This document shows, one piece after another, positions 1-10,824 of a stretch of 64,000 nucleotides of DNA. This DNA comes from Cercophora sp. LCS_1. Lineage: Eukaryota > Ascomycota > Sordariomycetes > Sordariales > Lasiosphaeriaceae. Location: NCBI GenBank assembly GCA_036250225.1, contig JAPZLL010000059.1:62001-126000 (forward strand), in the 5' to 3' direction. Within the stretch, counting starts at the first letter, position 1, and the number at the start of each line of letters is the position of its first letter. Below the pieces are notes generated by a model. The model saw only the letters and a list, made by a program, of their open reading frames with translations, was not told the origin of the DNA and did no database searches. The translations under genes and the position numbers were made by a program.

Positions 1-637
1 TCACGGGCAGCCGCAGCTTCCCAGACCTTTGGCCGAGCAATATCAACTGGCGCAATTCTGTCAAACTCGCGGAGTTCTTCTTTAGTGACGTTCCACTTCT
101 CTTCCTCGCAGACAACGTCAACTGCTTCGACTTCTCTGAGTTCAAAGTCGTTGAGACCTTCATCTTGTGCTACCTTCAGCAACTCAGAGATCTGTGAAGC
201 CCGAAATCGTAACATTTTGGTCGCCGTTTCTGCTCCATAGCGGCCAACAAGATCGCTGAAGTACAGCGATGGGGTATCACGCAAATGCCCGCCGTTCCTG
301 CCGGTAGCTCCAGAGCAGAGAGTTCGTGCTTCGAGGACCGCGATTGTGGGCTTTTTTGCCCCTTCGTGTATGGCCAGGAGGTTCCGGACCAAAGAGCATG
401 CTGTAATTCCACTCCCAATCACCACGACATCGACCTTTCCAGGTAGTTCCGCGCTATGATGAGCAGCCAAAGGATGAGGTGGATCTTGCCATACCGCACG
501 CGTGGGGTTGTCAACAGGCACTCCGGGATCCTGCTGGATTCTGTTCAGCACTTGGCCTGTGTGTTAGCATTGATGTAAACAATCAGGACCAAAGTTTGAC
601 TGCGTGACATACGAGCTTCAGAATAGTGGAACGGCAT
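1..637 (-). CDS. FAD-dependent oxidoreductase (DAO family), 5' part, runs off the left edge
   Basis: Two exons are visible: exon 1 at 637-613 (ATG at 637) and exon 2 from 556 to beyond base 1. The 56-bp intron (612-557) has a GTATGT donor, a GCTAAC branch point and a CACAG acceptor. The peptide begins MPFHYSEARQVLNRIQQDP. It then has the dinucleotide-binding strand VDVVVIGSGITACSLV, the second FAD-fold strand VLEAR, and the CSGATGRNGGH loop typical of DadA/PuuB-like amine or amino-acid oxidases. About 190 residues are in view; the substrate and catalytic domain are cut off, so no substrate can be named. It is divergent from the NB-ARC gene at 1403. Confidence 0.85.
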
Positions 638-1402
638 CGCGTCGAGAATGGTTTCAGTTTAACCAGCCGAGTAACCGACTTTACTGGTAAGTGAGGCAAA
701 CCCTCAAACCTCTCGGGGCTTCAACGTTGTGGAGGAGGGACAGATTTGGCCGCAGACGAAGAACCAGAAGAAAAGAGCGATCACGTCACGTTATTGGTCA
801 GTTTTCTTTGCGATGTGCGGGGTAATCATCTCCTCGGCCAGGGCACAGGTCCCTCATTCCCTCTGGTTCAGATCTCGATCTTTCGTGTAGCGAGAGGTTT
901 CTTACATCGCGGAAGTCGCCGAGCTGCGGCTGTGGGCCGAGAATCTCAAATCTAACACTACGATTGCCTCTCGGCATTTGCCTTTCGTGGCCGAGTGCTC
1001 GTCTCCCATTGATCGACTTGCGAAAGGTACCCCCTTTGCCCCTCATCCCTGAAGCATGCCTCAGCCGCAAGCTTTCTCCGACACATCATGCGACTATCAG
1101 GCTTTCCAGCTGGAAGTGATTAGACCTTGCAGGATCACACCACGGCTAATACCACTACCTCCCCACGCACAGAATGTCACCCAAATGGTCACCTTAGCTG
1201 TCACGATGTGGCACAGCTCTGTGTACCGAGTGGATGTAGGTGAACATGCGACCCTATTATCTGCTTCTGCGCCCGGATATCCATACCACTTGAACCAAAA
1301 CACTGTGAAGATCGATATGGTCATCTTGGCCTTCGAGACAAAGTAAAACCGCTCACGCAGATTACTCAACTCCACAGTGCATCACCGTAATCATCAGCAA
1401 CG
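638..1402. other. intergenic, shared promoter region of divergent genes
   Basis: This lies between the FAD oxidoreductase (minus strand) and the NB-ARC gene (plus strand). Short ORFs here have no recognisable motif or intron-supported extension. I see no repeat. Confidence 0.5.
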
Positions 1403-4400
1403 ATGTCGGATATGCGAAAAGATGTCTCACAGGCGCTACCTGCGCATGTCACTGCTAGAGACAAAAACGAGGTCTCCAGGTAAGTCACACCCCCAGGTAG
1501 GCAGGTACTCATGTGGATTTCATTTCCATCAGAGAATAATGTTCTTGCTCACAGTGAAACCAGACCAGATGTCAACTTCCCAGAAGGTAAGGGACTTTTT
1601 GATACTCCAGGTACGTGGTGATAAATGCTAACTCAGAACTGTGAAGCTGTACTGTCTGCCGATATTTCGGAATCTGGGAAACTGACCCTCTTGGGCTTTG
1701 TCTCTCCAGACCAGCCCGTTGCGGAGACGATTAAGGGCTTTCCAGCCTCCGCAATGGCTCCCAAAGTACATCCAGCCCCCGACTCCGGAGCAGAATTACC
1801 TTACTTCGACCCGAAGATCAACAAGCGGGGGGTTACTCACTTCGTTGGGCGAGATGACGCCATCCGGGAGTTGCATGAACGGATTGAAAGTATCAATGAG
1901 CCGACGAGGGTCGTTGTCCTTCAGGGACTCGGCGGCCAAGGGAAAACCGCCATTGCTGTTCAGTACGCTCATCAATATGGAAGATCAGGCTACAGGCTCG
2001 TTTTCTGGGTTGATGCATCGACGGAGCGGAGTGTGGGTTCCGCATGTCACCGGATCGTGCGGGACCGCAAGCTTATCAAGCATGTGGACGTCATCACCGA
2101 TACACAGGCCGTGGAAGCTGTGACCCGATATCTTCAATCGCCGGAGGCGGAGTGCTTAGTTTTGTTCGATAACCTGGATGGCAGAGACACTGGTGAGCAA
2201 CAGAGAATCACCGCCATTCTCCCCTTGAGAGCTCGGCCACGAGAAAGAGTTACCATCATCATCACCAGTAGGGTCAGTGTTGCTGGGGCGGGTGGGTACG
2301 GAAGAACCCTACGAATTGAGGGTATGAGGGAGGACGATGCAATGGAGTTACTCCGATATCGATGGATGCCAGATGGCGAGATCCCTGCAGGCCAACTCGA
2401 TGACTGCAAGAAGATCCTGGAGGACGTTGGATATTTACCTCTCGCCATCGAGCAGATTGGATCATATCTTCGTCAGAACACGATCAACGCCGCCCAATAC
2501 CGTGCCTTGATCAAGAAGAGGAGAGAGAAAGCTAGAAGCTTTGAACCACCCAACTTCTCTTACGCAAGGTTCGGCCTGGTACCCAAGCTGGATGAGTTTG
2601 GTAGTCGGTTGGTCGAACTTGATGAAGGTCCCTACGTCAGCGCATTTGTGACCTGGGATGCCTCTATGGTGAGGATCGGGGGCGGCGATGAGAAGACTCC
2701 CCTTCGACGCATCAGCAACTCGGCAAAACTCCTGAGACTTGCCGCATTCCTCAGCCGAGACCACCTCCCCTCAACCTTCTTCGCTGTCCTAGGAAAAAGG
2801 AGCATGCAAGAAACGTCACATCATCTCAGGTGGCTTAAGGTCGCCTGCAGCGATAGCAGGGGTCGGTGGGATTCGAGCCTCCTCTTGGACGACGTGGTCT
2901 CCAAGCTAACCAGCTTTTTCCTTCTGACAAAGGAGGATGACCCAGAGGATCCACTGCAGTTTGAGCTCATTACCCATCCACTCGTGAGAGAGTGGGCACT
3001 CCTACAAAGGCCCTCAAGACATATCGCTTCTTTCTTCCAGGCCGCCATCGAGCTTGTGAAATACCACATGCAGCCAGACAACTTTGATGTGGACCCAGAA
3101 GTCAAGGACACCGTTATTCACCAGTTGGATGCTATCCTCCAAAATGACCAGCTCCTGTACGACAACGAGCCTCCCCTCGAGCTTCCCGTTTGCCTAGGCC
3201 GAGGTCATCTGGTGCCCATCACGTTCAAATTTGCGTCCTTCTATCTGGACTATGGCATTTACGACCAAACACACAGCTTGTACACCAGAATCATTGAGCG
3301 GAATCCAAAGCCGACGAGTGACGAAGAACGCCACAATGTCCTGGAGGCGACGGAGGGACTCGCCATTGTTGAGCTACTACAAGGGAGCTTTCGACAGGCA
3401 GAGAAGCACTGTCGGGCTGCGCTCAAGGGGTACAAGAAGCTACCGGAAGCTTTCCAAGAATCGAAGTTCCGTGCACTTCACAACCTTGGAGAAATCTGCG
3501 GCGCCCAGCACAAGTTCTCCGAAATCCTTGGCCTCTTCAAGGAGTCACTGGAGGGCTCTCGTGGCCTGTATGGTGATCGACACATTCTTACCCTCCGGGA
3601 AGTCGAGGCGTATGCCAACGCCCACCGAGTTAAGCTCATGTACGACGAGGCTTCAAAGCTCTACGAGGAAGCAATCGATGGTATGAAGGCCTGCTTCGAG
3701 ATTGACGATCACCCAGACCTCCTCGGAGCCATCGAGGGCCTTGCCATTGTCCGAAAAGGCCAAAGGCGGTACGCAGAAGCCGAGGAGAATTACAAGATTG
3801 CACTGGAGGGAGACATCGAGCACCTTGGAGACAACCACCCAGATACAATCAACGTCGTGGAAGGCTTGGGCGACGTCTATGCTGCACAGCAGCTGACCGA
3901 CTTGGCACTCGAGAGGTATAGGCAGGTCAGAGATGCGAGGGTCATGGTGGTTGGCGACAAGCATCCCGACACTCTCCGTATCGAGAAGAAGATCGGAGAG
4001 GTCCTCAACCCGACCGGTGCAGTTGATTTTGCACACGATACCGCGTATTATCCCTGGTATCGCGCTATCACGAGTGGCGACTTCGCGGCAGATGTCTCAG
4101 AACAGGAGCCCGACGTTCAGACGGATTCGCCCCCGCCCGAGGACATCAAGGACGACAGGCAACTGGGGCAGAAGAAAGACGTGATGGAATTGGCAGTAGA
4201 TCGACTTGGGCTGAGCGATATCAACAAGACCGTTTCAACCAAGGTTGCCGACACAAGGAACCCTGCTCTCAATCCTCGACCCAGTTCACGCCTAGTACTT
4301 TTCGACGAGGAGCAAACTCAGTACCCAACTCGAAAGTAGGCATATGATTTCCCCTATCTTGCACATGCCCTGAATGCTACTGACCCCTATCACACAGATG

Positions 4401-5455
4401 CCATGCGGATGAGTTCTTTCAAGAATTCGAACTCTTTAGAGACACTCACAGGGCCTACTGGGGGTCCAAGGACAGGATTAAAGTTGCTGTTCTTGATACA
4501 GGGTTTGACAAGGAGGAAGAGGGCACAAGAGGGATCATTGACAAAATTGAACATGACCGGGGAAAGAAGGGTCGGAACTGGAACGATGGACCTATCAAAC
4601 TGGTCAAAAGCTTTGTTGACGACGGCGATGGCAGAGACACCTGCGGACATGGAACCCGCGTTGCCCAGTTGATCCTTCGACTAGCCCCTCAGGCGGACCT
4701 CTACATCGCAAAGATCTCCAGAGGCTTTAACGACGAAGATGAAGCAGCGGCAAGAAATATTGCACAGGTCAGTTTCTTTTCCTTTTCTTCGTCAAGACAG
4801 CCAGAGTCAGGGACTAACATGAGACCCTCAACAACAGGCAATTAAGTGGGCAACAGAACTGAAAGTTGATATCATCACCATGTCCTTTGGTCTTCCGGGG
4901 CGACCTGTCGAGGTGTTGGATGCAATCCGAAGCCAAGACTTTCCCCGTTCCTGCCTCCTCTTTGCCGCGGCGTCAAACTGGGGTGGAAACCGCGACAGAC
5001 CTTACCCAGCAAACGACACTAGGGTTATATGCATCAATGCCACGGACGGCAAGGGCCATGATTCGGGTCTCAATCCACATGGCCACTACCACGACGCCTG
5101 GGCAACACTAGGAGTGGATATTGAGTTCAGCTGGGAGGGCTCCAAGTATTGCGCTTCCGGGACTTCCTACGCTACTCCCATTGCTGTGGCAATCGCTATC
5201 AACGCGATAGACTACGTTGAAAATCTCTACAAAAAGGGAAGATTAACCAAGGAAAAGAGGGATTGGTTGTTTCAGGACGACGGTATGCGGTTCATGTTTC
5301 GCCTCATGTCTCAAAGGATCGGAGAGTTTGACTACGTCACACCTTGGAAGTTATGGCGAGCACAGCACCGTCTTGTGGCTGAAAACGATGAGGACTACGT
5401 TTTTCAGGAGTTGATGACCATGCAAGTACATGGACATAACGCAACAACACAATAA
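1403..5455 (+). CDS. NLR-like protein: NB-ARC + TPR repeats + C-terminal subtilisin-like (S8) protease
   Basis: The five-exon model is 1403-1479, 1555-1586, 1647-4335, 4398-4767 and 4838-5455. Exon lengths sum to 3786 nt, giving 1261 residues. The NB-ARC part has FVGRD, the P-loop GLGGQGKT (about residue 130), Walker B CLVLFDN (about 206), a TTSR-like ITSR motif and a YLPLAIEQ (GLPLA-type) motif. Tandem kinesin-light-chain-like TPRs follow (about residues 560-800). After the 4336-4397 intron the frame continues into an S8 domain with Asp in VAVLDTG (about 966), His in CGHGT (about 1017), oxyanion Asn in AAASN (about 1103) and Ser in SGTSYATP (about 1166), so the full triad is present. Without that intron the S8 part would look like a separate gene. 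The first two small exons are the least certain; translation could instead start inside exon 3. The likely role is a cell-death receptor whose output is proteolysis. The gasdermin-like gene downstream is the candidate substrate. Confidence 0.8.
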
Positions 5456-6020
5456 ATGTCATCTAGTCCCGATCCACACAGAATTCAAATACCTCACTTG
5501 AAACGTTATCGCTCACTGCTCTAACCCGCGATGAAAAGGTGGGCGCAAGCTTCTGATCTCTGTCCATGCCTGAATTGCGGCAGAAAGCTACTTGGTACCT
5601 ACCTTGAACCCATTGAGTGGTTGGAATCCGTCGAGGTTAGCAAGCGGTTGATAAAAAAAAAGGGAGACATTACTTGGCCAGTACCCTGGCCACCACACTA
5701 TTTCACAGTAGTAATAGGTATTTATTTGTACTACCACCCAGTCATCTAACCTTTCCACCGTAGTGACCCTGGTAAAAACAGATCATAAGAGCGGACAGGG
5801 TCCAATGCTCTAGGTAAAGTGGGTGCAAGGTAACTAAGTAAAGGCTAGTACAACTCTCGAAGGAGGATACACTATCAAGTAGATCATAGACCTAGAGGTC
5901 CCAGACGAATAGGTCTCACTAAGCAGTACTCAAGAACAATGTATTGCTAGCGTAAGGATCCAAGAGTCCTCACACAGTTGTAGGCACAACTATCAAAACT
6001 ATATACCTATACTATTCCCA

Positions 6021-6135
6021 GGACCCGAGCCTACTGAACCCGAGGCCGGGTCCATTGGGGCCAGGTCCAACCGTATTGATTCTTTCGTAGACCCGGGCGT
6101 CATGGACCCGAGGCCGGGTCCAGGATCGCCGGGTC
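6021..6135. repeat. GGACCCG/CGGGTCC palindrome cluster
   Basis: Two near-identical 18-bp words, at 6036-6053 and 6104-6121, each read GGACCCG (first copy GAACCCG), then AGGC, then CGGGTCC, so each can form a hairpin. Partial copies of GGACCCG/ACCCGGG/CGGGTCC lie at 6021, 6090 and 6127. The GC-rich cluster sits inside AT-rich sequence. Its function is unknown. Confidence 0.5.
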
Positions 6136-7156
6136 CCCCCTGATTAATAATTAGTATAAGAATGAGTAACTTAAAGGTAACTTGGACAAAATATAAAAAT
6201 CTCACCCATTAACCACTTAATTGTCCGAGTAGAAATCCTGGAAATGCCCGCTTTTAATGCTAAACCTTATTAGGCTAATATATGTGCCGCGAATCCAAAC
6301 TGCTAGATAATCTTTTTCATCGCGTACAAATCCTTAGAAGATAGCAGCTTTTTCGACCTCTCGTTTCGATATCCGGATGCCGGTGCGAGTGATTCTGCCG
6401 GAGAATTTCAGAGCCCCGGGTGTGGCTAACCCTATTGAAGCGGTAAAAGTCTGTTTTGTAGAATTGAATCTTGTGGGCTTGTAAATAATTAATTGTGCCT
6501 AGAATGCTTGACTTCTTTGGTGTTGTATGGTGTGCGCTGGGATTTCCAATGGCCATGGTGGTGGCGGAACTGTTAGGGAGCCTGTTAGCACAAGAAAGCA
6601 CGTGCCAATTTTGGTGTCCCTGTTTTTTTCGTCAACCGCTTGGTTAGGTACTTTCAGGGCTGGAACATCAAGCGGTTTGATGAGTTGCAAAGTTTGCAAG
6701 CAAGGGGGTCAAGGTGGCTGCAAAAATCCCTTTCGCTTGCCTCATACTTCCCTTGGTAAATTGGATGAACGGTCTTGCCACATCGGCTCACTGCGAGCTC
6801 AGAAGTCGTATGATATTTTGTGGCATGATGCCGCAGTTAGCTGCAGCACCTCCTTGGCTTTCACCAACTCCCCGACGAGGATGGGTCAGCCCCTTTTGAG
6901 TCCAAGCCAATCATCAGTGCCGGTGGCGCCAGCCACCCACCAAACAGGTGCATGACAACATCAAATTGACACACACTGATAGGTGGTTGTGACTCGGGGC
7001 TCAATAACCTCTGGGGACATTGAAATGACAGCTCTGGAAAGAGGGGTGGGGTGATGTGCTCGAGACTGGTCGCGTTCTCAAAGGGCATTATTGAGAGCGA
7101 TAGGGACAGCAAGTTCTCGTCAGTGTGGACTTATTTTCCACAGGGGGGGGACCAAG

Positions 7157-7163
7157 TATATAA
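7157..7163 (+). promoter_or_regulatory. probable TATA box of the gasdermin-like gene
   Basis: TATATAA lies about 145 bp before the ATG at 7307. It is followed by a C/T-rich leader typical of well expressed fungal genes. No other TATA-like word lies in this interval. Confidence 0.45.
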
Positions 7164-7306
7164 TCCTTGCTCAAGATCTCTTCGAGAGCCATTCGCGCAG
7201 TTCCACATTTCAACCTCTAAAAGGCCCTTAATTCTTGATCATTCCCAGACTTACTCCTCCTCCCACCTCCCTTCTTCTTTTCAAGCGCAGCCCTCCTCCT
7301 CTCGCA

Positions 7307-8134
7307 ATGACGAAAACTTACATCATCAGTCCCAACTTCACCACCCGGCCCCCACCATCTGGCCTTCGGCTAGGCCACATCCTCACCAATCCTTTTGATT
7401 CGGAGCTAAGCCCGCTCAACCGGAAATGCCACGTTTCGATCTTACACAACGAGCTCTTCTCCCCCGATGTGAAAGAGGGTTTTACTGCAAGTCGGTCAGA
7501 CCTCATGAGCACCCACCTCAGCATCTGGGCTCGATTTCTGTCCACCTTTCGGCTCGGTGTCGACGTTAGCAGAGCTATCCGATCTGATGACATGATTCGA
7601 ATCGAAAAGCTCGAAACGCAAGCCTTCGACCCAAGCATCGAGTACGTCAAGGAAAGCATATCCACACCTCGAGTCAGAAGCTACATCGAAGAGAGCGGCG
7701 AGAGAGTAACACTCTACATGGTAACCGGGATCAAGGTGGCACGTGGGGTTTCGATGTTCGTCATTAGATCCAAAAAGTCCACCGCGGCCGCACATGTTGA
7801 GACCATCCCTCAGACAGGAGCAGACATTGGAGGAAACGGCGGTTTCGAGAGAGACATCACAGAGTTGTTCTCATTCGAGAAGTCTACGGACTTTGTCTTG
7901 GCATTTCGTGTCAGAAAGATAAAGGTGCACAACCAAAAGGTCAAAATTAAGACATTCACCAAAGGGGCAACGATGTCGGAAGCAGGAGGCGGGGTTCCAA
8001 ACGAGGGGACATGTGCGGAGGAATTGAAACCAGAGATGGAGGACGATCTTACGGCTGAGGATTTGATATCACTAATGGGCAATGAGTACGAAGCTATTAT
8101 AGATACCAAAGATGGTAGCCTGTGGGTCAAGTAA
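7307..8134 (+). CDS. gasdermin-like protein (candidate pore-forming cell-death executor)
   Basis: This single-exon gene encodes 275 residues. The start chosen is the ATG in CGCAATGAC; an upstream in-frame ATG at 7235 lies in the C/T-rich leader and is less likely. The N-terminus has the strand/loop MTKTYIISPNF with a following LGHIL element. The centre has a long amphipathic region, then LYMVTGIKVARG (residues 137-147) and LAFRVRKIKV (198-207). These two elements, a VYxVTxxL-type strand and a LAFRV strand after a variable loop, are spaced as in the gasdermin N-terminal pore-forming domain. A 65-residue tail follows, mostly acidic, with a hydrophobic helix (AEDLISLMGNEYEAI). Fungal gasdermin-like proteins are similar in length and are kept inactive by a short C-terminal tail that a protease removes (shown for Podospora HET-Q1). 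The family call is my inference from motif pattern, length and neighbourhood; no structure or alignment was run. Confidence 0.65.
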   Translation: MTKTYIISPNFTTRPPPSGLRLGHILTNPFDSELSPLNRKCHVSILHNELFSPDVKEGFTASRSDLMSTHLSIWARFLSTFRLGVDVSRAIRSDDMIRIEKLETQAFDPSIEYVKESISTPRVRSYIEESGERVTLYMVTGIKVARGVSMFVIRSKKSTAAAHVETIPQTGADIGGNGGFERDITELFSFEKSTDFVLAFRVRKIKVHNQKVKIKTFTKGATMSEAGGGVPNEGTCAEELKPEMEDDLTAEDLISLMGNEYEAIIDTKDGSLWVK

Positions 8135-9095
8135 GGGTGCGCCTGGTGATTAACTACGGCTGAGCATCAGGTATGGCTTCATTGAAGATACCTTGACTCT
8201 CTTGTTAGTTTGATTTGTGCCTTGGTGTAGTAGCAGCGAATCTAGCAGGTTGTGAAATGCGTTTCTAAATCCCGGGGCAAGTTTATATCCACGGTATAAG
8301 GAACGAAGACGCCATGGCGGATGAATTTGGGGAACAAATCAGACGGAGCGGACCTCTGGAGGCCCATAACAGAATGGATAGATACCAGATAGGACAAATC
8401 ATCCAACTTAGCTTGTACGTCTTTCCGAGAAATCCCGTGTGTTGAGAATTCCAGTGACCGAGGCCACCACGTTCTGATATAGCCAACGGTTCGAAACAAG
8501 ACAATTACCAGAGGGTAGTAGCGCTCTCAGCCGGTCTCGTCGTCAAATGCCTTGGAGGTAGAGAGAATTCTATATGCAGCGTGAATCTCTTCCGGACAGA
8601 GGCTTGGAGCCCTTCCAATACCATATCTGACACTAGAAAACAACACCATAACGCTAACCAATGGTCAAAGATACACTGGCGTGTGGAGCTCAAGGCGCTT
8701 TGAATGGAATTAGGCTCCGCGGAGACCTATTCTTCGGTCAAAGATTGTTTTTCAACTGAAACTATCCACTCAAGGCGCAACAGGCTTCTGAACCTGCAGC
8801 CAAACCCAAGTAACTCTCACCAATCGACCTCTCCCATGCCAAACCCAGACACGCAAAAAAGCCGTCGCAAGCAACCGCCTATTCGGGACCAGCCACCACC
8901 TGCTCGGTTATTCTTCCGCACCTGCCGGCATTGGCGCGCTTCACCGAGTCCGAGTCTCGGGATGCATTCTCGGCATGTTCGGGCGGCTAGCGGTTCACAT
9001 TTAAAATCACCGCAACAAAACCAACATGACCCCCTCTGTCTTTGCCGTTTTAACGCTGATCTTCAATACAAATTATAACAGCAAAAAACAACAAG
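8135..9095. other. intergenic, no gene seen
   Basis: Only short ORFs without motifs are present. The last 100 bp form the A-rich leader of the gene at 9096. Confidence 0.5.
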
Positions 9096-9625
9096 ATGCA
9101 CCTCCTTCAACCCTTGCTTGGCTTCCTCTCCCTTGCGGGCTTCACCACCGCCCAAACACCCACACCGCCGCCCCTAACCTACCTCTACACCGTCAACGCG
9201 ACCCTCGGCGCCGCATTGCCGGTCGGCAATTCACCCCGGGGAAATCGAGCCGTCATCCCCATTACAGGCGGGAGTTTCAAGGGTCCTGCGATCTCAGGTT
9301 GGGTTACCCTCTTCTCTTGGTGATTTTTGACTAACACCATGCAGGCAAAGTCCACAATCTTGGTGCAGACTGGGGTTTAACGGACGCTGGCGGTACTTTT
9401 TTCGCCGACACGCGGTACCACCTCGAGACAGATGACGGGGCGCACATCTTCATCCAGACGAACGGGCCGGCGCAGGCGGATGGACGGTTGCATTTGCGGA
9501 TCCAGTTCGAGACGGGGAGTGGGCGGTATTACTGGCTGAACTACGTCGTTGCTGTTGGAGTGTTGAGGGTTGGTGACGGGTGGGTTGTCATTGACGTCTG
9601 GCAGTTGGTTAGTCCGCCGGTCTGA
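9096..9625 (+). CDS. secreted DUF3237-type protein
   Basis: Exons 9096-9297 and 9345-9625 (483 nt, 160 residues) flank a 47-bp intron ending CTAACACCATGCAG. A signal peptide (about residues 1-20, ending TTAQT) precedes a compact beta-rich domain. Recognisable DUF3237 elements are TYLYTVNATLG near the start, VIPITGGSFKGPAISGKV across the splice junction, GADWGL, and a C-terminal YYWLNYVVAVGV strand. Bacterial and fungal members are about 150 residues, so this is full length. The family fold is known but its reaction is not. Confidence 0.8.
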
Positions 9626-9801
9626 GGATTGACTTCCAACATGAGAGAGGGATTAAAGAGGTCGATGGAAAGGAAATAATGATACAATTCGATCGATGCA
9701 GTCCAAAATACCGTATCAAAATAGGTCATAACTCATTGCTATCCCGATTCTACCGCCCATACGCCATGCTAAACCATAACCCCCCAACAAAAGAGAATGC
9801 A

Positions 9802-10824
9802 TTAATACGCCTTGCAGCGCTGCATCGCCGATCCCGCAATGATGCCCGGCCTCAAAACCTTGAACCGATTCTCGCCCTCCTTTTCCCTCCACGAATGCGG
9901 CAGATACAGATACTCTGTCGCCTTGCCGCCATCCAACTTGGGATACAACATCTCTGGGACCCGCACAATCACCTCGGTGCCCTCCTTCACCCGTTCCAAC
10001 GGCCGAATAATCTCCTGCATCTGATCCGTAATCGCCAGAAACATGCTCGGGAAAAAGTTGACCTCGAGACACCGCAGATTCGGAAACCGATTTAACAGCT
10101 CGACGCCATCCCGTTCCTCCGTCTCAAAGTACCGCCCTTTCAAGAACTCCATGCACGCCTTTGGGTCCCCCGGCATGACATGCGCGATGAACGCCACGAA
10201 CCGAATCCGCTGAATCACCGACTCGGCCGTCCGGTTGATGAAAGCCGTCATCTCGGGGAAACTCGCAAACGTAAACGTGACCTGGTTGAACAAGAACTCG
10301 GAGATCTCGAGATACGCGAACTTGCTCGTCCGCATGAGCGCTACCAGGTCCGACACCGTCAGGCCCAGGCTCGATGATTTCTCGTCTCGTGCGTTCTCGC
10401 ACTCCCAGTGCCCGCAGACTGCGCCGCCTTCGAACCCGACATCGCTGCACCCTTTGGCGATGAGGTATCGGCTGTAAAACTCTTTCGTTTCGCCCATGCG
10501 GGATACCGACGGACAAAAGATGTGTTGTCGGAACCCCGTGTCGGCGAGGATGGCGGCGTAGATGGCCCTGCGCACGTCGTAGTTGAGACGCGTGAAGAAG
10601 GGCGACTCGACGGTGCTGGACGAGTCGAGGCGGATGAGGCGGCCTACGGGCAGTGCGCGCTTGAACTCGGGCGGCCAGTACAGGGACTTGGCTGGGGGTG
10701 TGGTGACGGGAACGCGGAGGGGAGTCCGGCGGCCGGGCCGGGCCGGTTGGCGACGTCCGCCCGAGGAGAAGTCACGGCGTTTGGTCTTGCGGGGTGGCGG
10801 GGTGATTGGCGATGTGGGTAACAT
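9802..10824 (-). CDS. DUF7730/F-box-like hypothetical protein
   Basis: This 340-residue single-exon gene has a basic, proline-rich N-terminus (about 60 residues, low complexity). A domain beginning FFTRLNYDVRRAIYAAIL follows, resembling the F-box-like LP..VR..IY helix of fungal DUF7730 proteins. The pattern GLTVSDLVALMRTSKFAYLEISEFLF (residues about 150-180) is the family's 'LL.tCr.iY.Ea...Ly' segment. The role is unknown. It is head-to-tail with the SnoaL-like gene on the same strand, 665 bp away. Confidence 0.75.
   Translation of the reverse strand: MLPTSPITPPPRKTKRRDFSSGGRRQPARPGRRTPLRVPVTTPPAKSLYWPPEFKRALPVGRLIRLDSSSTVESPFFTRLNYDVRRAIYAAILADTGFRQHIFCPSVSRMGETKEFYSRYLIAKGCSDVGFEGGAVCGHWECENARDEKSSSLGLTVSDLVALMRTSKFAYLEISEFLFNQVTFTFASFPEMTAFINRTAESVIQRIRFVAFIAHVMPGDPKACMEFLKGRYFETEERDGVELLNRFPNLRCLEVNFFPSMFLAITDQMQEIIRPLERVKEGTEVIVRVPEMLYPKLDGGKATEYLYLPHSWREKEGENRFKVLRPGIIAGSAMQRCKAY

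Larger units (their letters stand above)
5456..7306. other. 1.85-kb intergenic stretch, partly AT-rich, between the S8-NLR and gasdermin-like genes
   Basis: No credible gene was found. Bases 5640-6500 are clearly AT-richer than their surroundings and carry many short TA-rich words, suggesting degenerate transposon sequence. Short ORFs at 5531-5749 and 6527-6955 have no recognisable motif. The GC-rich repeat at 6021-6135 is listed separately. The last 150 bp are the promoter of the next gene. Confidence 0.45.

Noticed and set aside
5531..5749. 72-residue plus-strand ORF after the S8 gene
   Set aside because: No domain, no signal peptide and atypical composition; it lies in AT-rich degenerate sequence.
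6527..6955. 142-residue ORF upstream of the gasdermin-like gene
   Set aside because: Low-information composition, overlapping ORFs on the other strand, no recognisable motif.
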